From the NCBI RefSeq assembly GCF_014397785.1, contig NZ_VZQQ01000022.1, positions 58,527 to 122,526 of the forward strand: a stretch of 64,000 nucleotides of DNA. The letters are read 5' to 3'. The notes beneath the pieces are model-generated. The model did not search any database. It saw only the letters and a list, made by a program, of their open reading frames with translations, and was not told the origin of the DNA. The position numbers were made by a program, and so were the translations under genes. Source of the stretch: Paraburkholderia podalyriae (GTDB lineage Bacteria > Pseudomonadota > Gammaproteobacteria > Burkholderiales > Burkholderiaceae). Positions 61,227 to 64,000 of this stretch are shown here, piece after piece (position 1 is the stretch's first letter; each line of letters opens with the position of its first letter).

Positions 61227-62198
61227 TTGCGCGCGCTGGCGAAAGCGGCGGAAATTTTGGGCAGTCGCCCATATACGGACAACCTGTCGCACGGTGATCA
61301 TCTGGTCGCTGCCGATCCGGGCAGCGACTTCAAATGGATCGTCGGCACGCCTATGTCCTTGTCCGTATTCGAGATGCACTCCGTGGAGATGTTTTGCCAT
61401 AGGCCTCCGGGTGCTTGTTATGTCATCTGCGACGAGTGGCACTACAAGGCGTGCCTGCGCAAGGCAGCCGACCTCGAGAAGGCCAAAGCAGAAACGCGGG
61501 AATTTCTCGGTATTGCCGGACTGAACCGTCGCAAGTGGGGGGAGGACCGGGGGCTGGTCGAGCGCATCATCAAGCATCGCTGGCTGTGGTTTCATAACGT
61601 GCGGGACCGGAACCCCGAGACAGATGGCTGGTGGGTTATCAGTGCGCTTCTCGACGAGGTGCGTAGGGGCACGCTGCTTGCGATTAAAGGGCGTCGTGCT
61701 GACCTGTTTCCGCAGTCACACGGCACGCCGCTGGGGAATCTCGCGGCGCGGGCAGTCTATCTCACGAACGGCGGACCCATGCCGGTCGGCCGGTACGATC
61801 CGGCCACACGGCAAACGGGGTTGTTCGCCGCGCAAGCAGCCATGTCTGGCGGCAGCAGTGACGGCGGTCTGTTCGGTGTGGCTGTCGCCTTGGTCGGGAC
61901 GTCGGCGGGCGACGCCTCAACGCTACTTGGTAACGCGCAGCCGTTCGAGTACCGGTCGGGTATGCCTGACGGGGACTCATTCGACATTGGCAAAACGCCA
62001 AACTATGGCGAACCTGGTACGTGGCACACCAATCCAGGCAGCGGTCAAATGCGGCTATTCGGAGATGATGGAAAACCTGTTGTAGACCTAGATTTCGACC
62101 ATTTTCATAATGGCATGAAACCGCACGCACATAACTGGAATGGCGGCGCGAGAGACGGTGGGGACTTGGTTGTACCCTTCAGTCCATGGAACCCCTGA
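61227..62198 (+). CDS. Polymorphic-toxin-like effector, 5' end unclear or lost
   Basis: 323 residues counted from a TTG at 61227. The frame is open back to 61161 but offers no ATG or GTG start there; the first ATG is at 61353. Residues ~80-165 are helical (LWFHNVRDRNPETDGWWVIS, ALLDEVRRGTLLAIKGRR). A Gly/Ala-rich hydrophobic stretch (SSDGGLFGVAVALVGTSAGD, ~210-230) follows. The C-terminal ~46 residues (DLDFDHFHNGMKPHAHNW, with closely spaced Asp and His) resemble toxin domains seen in Rhs/CDI/T6SS effectors. That is recollection and inference; no family is assigned. No delivery domain is visible. A small gene 17 bases later is a likely immunity gene. Confidence 0.65.
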   Translation: MRALAKAAEILGSRPYTDNLSHGDHLVAADPGSDFKWIVGTPMSLSVFEMHSVEMFCHRPPGACYVICDEWHYKACLRKAADLEKAKAETREFLGIAGLNRRKWGEDRGLVERIIKHRWLWFHNVRDRNPETDGWWVISALLDEVRRGTLLAIKGRRADLFPQSHGTPLGNLAARAVYLTNGGPMPVGRYDPATRQTGLFAAQAAMSGGSSDGGLFGVAVALVGTSAGDASTLLGNAQPFEYRSGMPDGDSFDIGKTPNYGEPGTWHTNPGSGQMRLFGDDGKPVVDLDFDHFHNGMKPHAHNWNGGARDGGDLVVPFSPWNP

Positions 62199-62215
62199 TG
62201 GATGGATGATCCAAA

Positions 62216-62587
62216 ATGAAAATTATCGAAAAGTATGAATCGTTTCACGACTGGTACCTGCTCGGCATAGCAGCAGACATGGACAAACAGGTCGTCGAAC
62301 TTCGCCTGATGTTCGACAACAAGAAGGACCGCGTACGGCTGTCGTTTAGCGGGGCCACCCGATGTTGGGTCAATGACTTTCTGATACAGAACATTATCTA
62401 CTCGATCAAGGTACTGACCGATTTCAATTCGGACGGGCACCGGAAGGCGCTAGCCTCGCTGGACAACACCTACCCTTGGGAAAAAGGGAAGCCGTTGAGA
62501 AAAATTGCGGTTGTTGAGGCCACATTAGGCGCTGAATTGCTTATAGAGTTTGATTCCCTTCATGTAGAAACCGAACCATCGGTTTAG
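62216..62587 (+). CDS. Probable immunity protein
   Basis: 123 residues: MKIIEKYESFHDWYLLGIAA, LMFDNKKDRVRLSFSGATRC, WVNDFLIQNIIYSIKVLTDF. No signal peptide, membrane segment or catalytic motif. Small, acidic, cytosolic and placed 17 bases after the effector gene, which is the usual layout of a toxin-immunity pair. It is visibly richer in A+T than the surrounding core genes. Not assigned to a named family. Confidence 0.6.
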   Translation: MKIIEKYESFHDWYLLGIAADMDKQVVELRLMFDNKKDRVRLSFSGATRCWVNDFLIQNIIYSIKVLTDFNSDGHRKALASLDNTYPWEKGKPLRKIAVVEATLGAELLIEFDSLHVETEPSV

Positions 62588-62760
62588 GATCCTTGGAAAA
62601 CGGAAACCCGACCCCCACAAGTCGGCATTTTTGTGCCATTTCTCTCAGCTATCTGTTCGTGCCGGGACGTGCCAATCGTCGAAACATGAACAGGCCCGAC
62701 ATATCTGTTCTGCCCAACGGACCGCGGGTGACGGACGATCCAAGAAATGGAACGATAGCC

Positions 62761-62988
62761 ATGCCACATCCACTGTATGACCTGCTCGACAAGCTTGACG
62801 ATGCCAAAATTCACTATGCCTTAAGCCGCCAACGACCGGGTAGCGTGCTTCTTTCCATAACCGTCGTCGGCCAGCGCGTCGAAATTGATGTATTCGGCGA
62901 TGGGCATATGGAAGTGTCGCGTTTTATTGGGCACGAAGATATCGAAGGCGGCGCCGAATTGATCGACTCAATCATTGCTCCTGGCTAA
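62761..62988 (+). CDS. Small immunity-like protein
   Basis: 75 residues from the ATG at 62761 (MPHPLYDLLDKLDDAKIHYA); the frame is open 168 bases further upstream, but the ribosome-site and likely domain favour this start. RPGSVLLSITVVGQRVEIDV and DGHMEVSRFIGHEDIEGGAE form a compact alpha/beta domain. Proteins of this look occur beside toxin genes in related genomes (from memory), so a second immunity or spare immunity gene is likely. It is 173 bases after the previous gene. Confidence 0.6.
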   Translation: MPHPLYDLLDKLDDAKIHYALSRQRPGSVLLSITVVGQRVEIDVFGDGHMEVSRFIGHEDIEGGAELIDSIIAPG

Positions 62989-63034
62989 GCTCGCGCGTCC
63001 GTCGCAAGCCTACAAAAGCGTCTCTGATTGACGT

Positions 63035-63090
63035 TTCATGGTGTCCAGAACCGGAACCCCGACACCGATGGCCGGTGGATCATCAGTGCG
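63035..63090 (+). pseudogene. Remnant duplicate of the effector gene
   Basis: These 56 bases match 61591-61646 of the effector gene at about 45 positions by eye. They translate to FHGVQNRNPDTDGRWIISA, compared with FHNVRDRNPETDGWWVISA in the gene. Similarity stops sharply on the 3' side, and the frame soon meets TGA. It is a leftover of a second effector copy next to the IS element. Confidence 0.75.
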
Positions 63091-63140
63091 TCAGTTGGGT
63101 GAGTGAGACCAGACAGTTTGAGAGGAATTTTGACGATTAG

Positions 63141-64000
63141 AGGGTGTTAGGCACTTTTGTTAAGGGCTGCAAAGTGGACAAGCATAAGCACGGAGAATAC
63201 GACGAAGTGCAAACCAGCTAGGGTCTCGGGCAATCGTTCGTAGTCTCTGGCCAGTCGGCGGAAGCGATTGAGCCAGCCGAAGCTGCGCTCGACCACCCAG
63301 CGGCGCGGCAACAGCACAAAGCCCTTTTTCGCCTCCGACAGCTTGATCACCTGAAGCTCGATTCCTTCGTCGAGGGCTGCCTGCGCAGGCTCTTCGCCGG
63401 TATATCCCTGATCGGCGAACGCCACCTTGACCGTCTGGCCTGTGGCCTGCTGAACCTGACGCGCCAGTTCTCCGACCTGCGCGCGTTCCTGTTCGTTGGC
63501 CGGCGTGACATGCACAGCAAGCAACTGCCCCAGAGTGTCAACCGCCATGTGGACCTTGCTGCCGCGTTTGCGTTTGTAGCCGTCGTATCCGGCGCGAGGC
63601 CCACTCTCGCAGGTCGACTGCAGGGTCCGCCCATCGAGAATGACTGCGCTGGGTTGACCACGGCGCTGCTGCGCGACCCGGATGATCGAACGCAGGTCAT
63701 TTACCATGGCCTCGAAACAGCCGGCCTGAATCCAGCGTTGCGTTTGCTGGTACACCAGTTCCCACGGTGGAAAATCATTGGGCAACAAGCGCCAAGGTGC
63801 ACCCGCGCGTACGATCCAGCGCAACGCGTTGAACATCTCGCGCAGTTCGTAGCGCCGCTGCGGTGCGTCCTTGGAGCTAAGCTCGATTCTGGTGTACGGG
63901 GAGTTGAGGCGGGAGATTGAAGGCGGTGGAGGTTTTAGCTGAGAATCTGATTGTCGAAGTCGGAACCCAGCAAACAACAAACCATCCACCATGAATAAGT
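63141..64000 (-). mobile_element. IS5-family insertion sequence, one end in window
   Basis: Begins near 63140 with GAGGGTGTTAGGCAC, the kind of terminal repeat seen in this IS group, just outside the transposase stop. The other end and target duplication lie beyond 64000, so full length and TSD cannot be read. Confidence 0.75.
63147..63992 (-). CDS. IS5-family DDE transposase, N-terminus uncertain
   Basis: 281 residues from the ATG at 63992, though the frame remains open to the window edge. From residue ~42 the match to IS5-family transposases is strong (DAPQRRYELREMFNALRWIV, RAGAPWRLLPNDFPPW). The DDE residues are Asp120 (VILDGRTLQ), Asp194 (AFADQGYTGE) and Glu235 (RRWVVERSFGWLNRFRR). The first ~40 residues (Pro/Ser-rich) do not look like the usual YPSDxxDEEW start, so the true start or a frameshift may lie here. 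All catalytic residues are intact. Confidence 0.88.
   Translation of the reverse strand: MVDGLLFAGFRLRQSDSQLKPPPPSISRLNSPYTRIELSSKDAPQRRYELREMFNALRWIVRAGAPWRLLPNDFPPWELVYQQTQRWIQAGCFEAMVNDLRSIIRVAQQRRGQPSAVILDGRTLQSTCESGPRAGYDGYKRKRGSKVHMAVDTLGQLLAVHVTPANEQERAQVGELARQVQQATGQTVKVAFADQGYTGEEPAQAALDEGIELQVIKLSEAKKGFVLLPRRWVVERSFGWLNRFRRLARDYERLPETLAGLHFVVFSVLMLVHFAALNKSA

Overview
This window looks like a piece of the main chromosome of a member of the Burkholderiaceae, most likely Paraburkholderia or Burkholderia. The evidence is the very high G+C with strong third-position bias, the proteins themselves (DUF3460, DUF2486 and DUF934 families, a CysB-type regulator, APS-reductase-type CysH) and gene neighbourhoods typical of that group (scpA-panC-panD; zapB-like/zapA/6S RNA; tamA-tamB). 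The genus is inferred from memory of these families, not from a database search.

Layout. 1-7.2 kb: a truncated PLP decarboxylase, dcd, a SodC-like lipoprotein that has lost most metal ligands, the Fe-S carrier apbC/mrp, an OmpA-type lipoprotein and metG. 7.2-13.6 kb: a heptamer tandem repeat, then tamA-tamB (outer-membrane assembly) on the minus strand. 13.8-17.9 kb: DUF3460, scpA, panC, panD, a ParA-like ATPase and a PaaI-type thioesterase. 17.9-30.0 kb: a cobalamin region. cobQ (minus) faces away from a plus-strand set cobU-cbiB-cobD-btuF. A convergent minus-strand operon btuB-btuC-btuD-cobT-cobS-cobC is led by a cobalamin riboswitch. Together these genes import corrinoids and carry out the late nucleotide-loop steps; no corrin-ring genes are present here.

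30.2-42.4 kb: housekeeping genes: a ZapB-like protein and ZapA followed by 6S RNA, an EVE protein, a SIMPL protein, lgt, a LysR regulator divergent from ilvD, a small cytochrome c, a DUF2486 protein, holC, pepA, lptF and lptG. 42.4-50.3 kb: assimilatory sulfate reduction: cysI-DUF934-cysH-cysD-cysN-cobA on the minus strand, divergent from cysB, with a CbiX/SirB-type chelatase converging on cobA. CobA and the chelatase supply siroheme precursors for the sulfite reductase. 50.3-52.6 kb: an orphan branched-chain-type binding protein, an orphan ParA and a small unknown protein.

52.7-59.7 kb: a LacI-regulated sugar locus (LacI, ABC ATPase, permease, binding protein, TIM-barrel isomerase, Gfo/Idh/MocA oxidoreductase) with a perfect 18-bp palindrome just upstream of the regulator. 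60-61.1 kb: a PIMT-like methyltransferase and a rhodanese protein, closed by two terminators in tandem. 61.2-64 kb: an accessory island. It holds an effector-like gene with no ATG start near its 5' end, two small immunity-like genes, a short duplicated remnant of the effector gene and an IS5-family transposase that runs to the window edge. This island is the most unusual part of the window.
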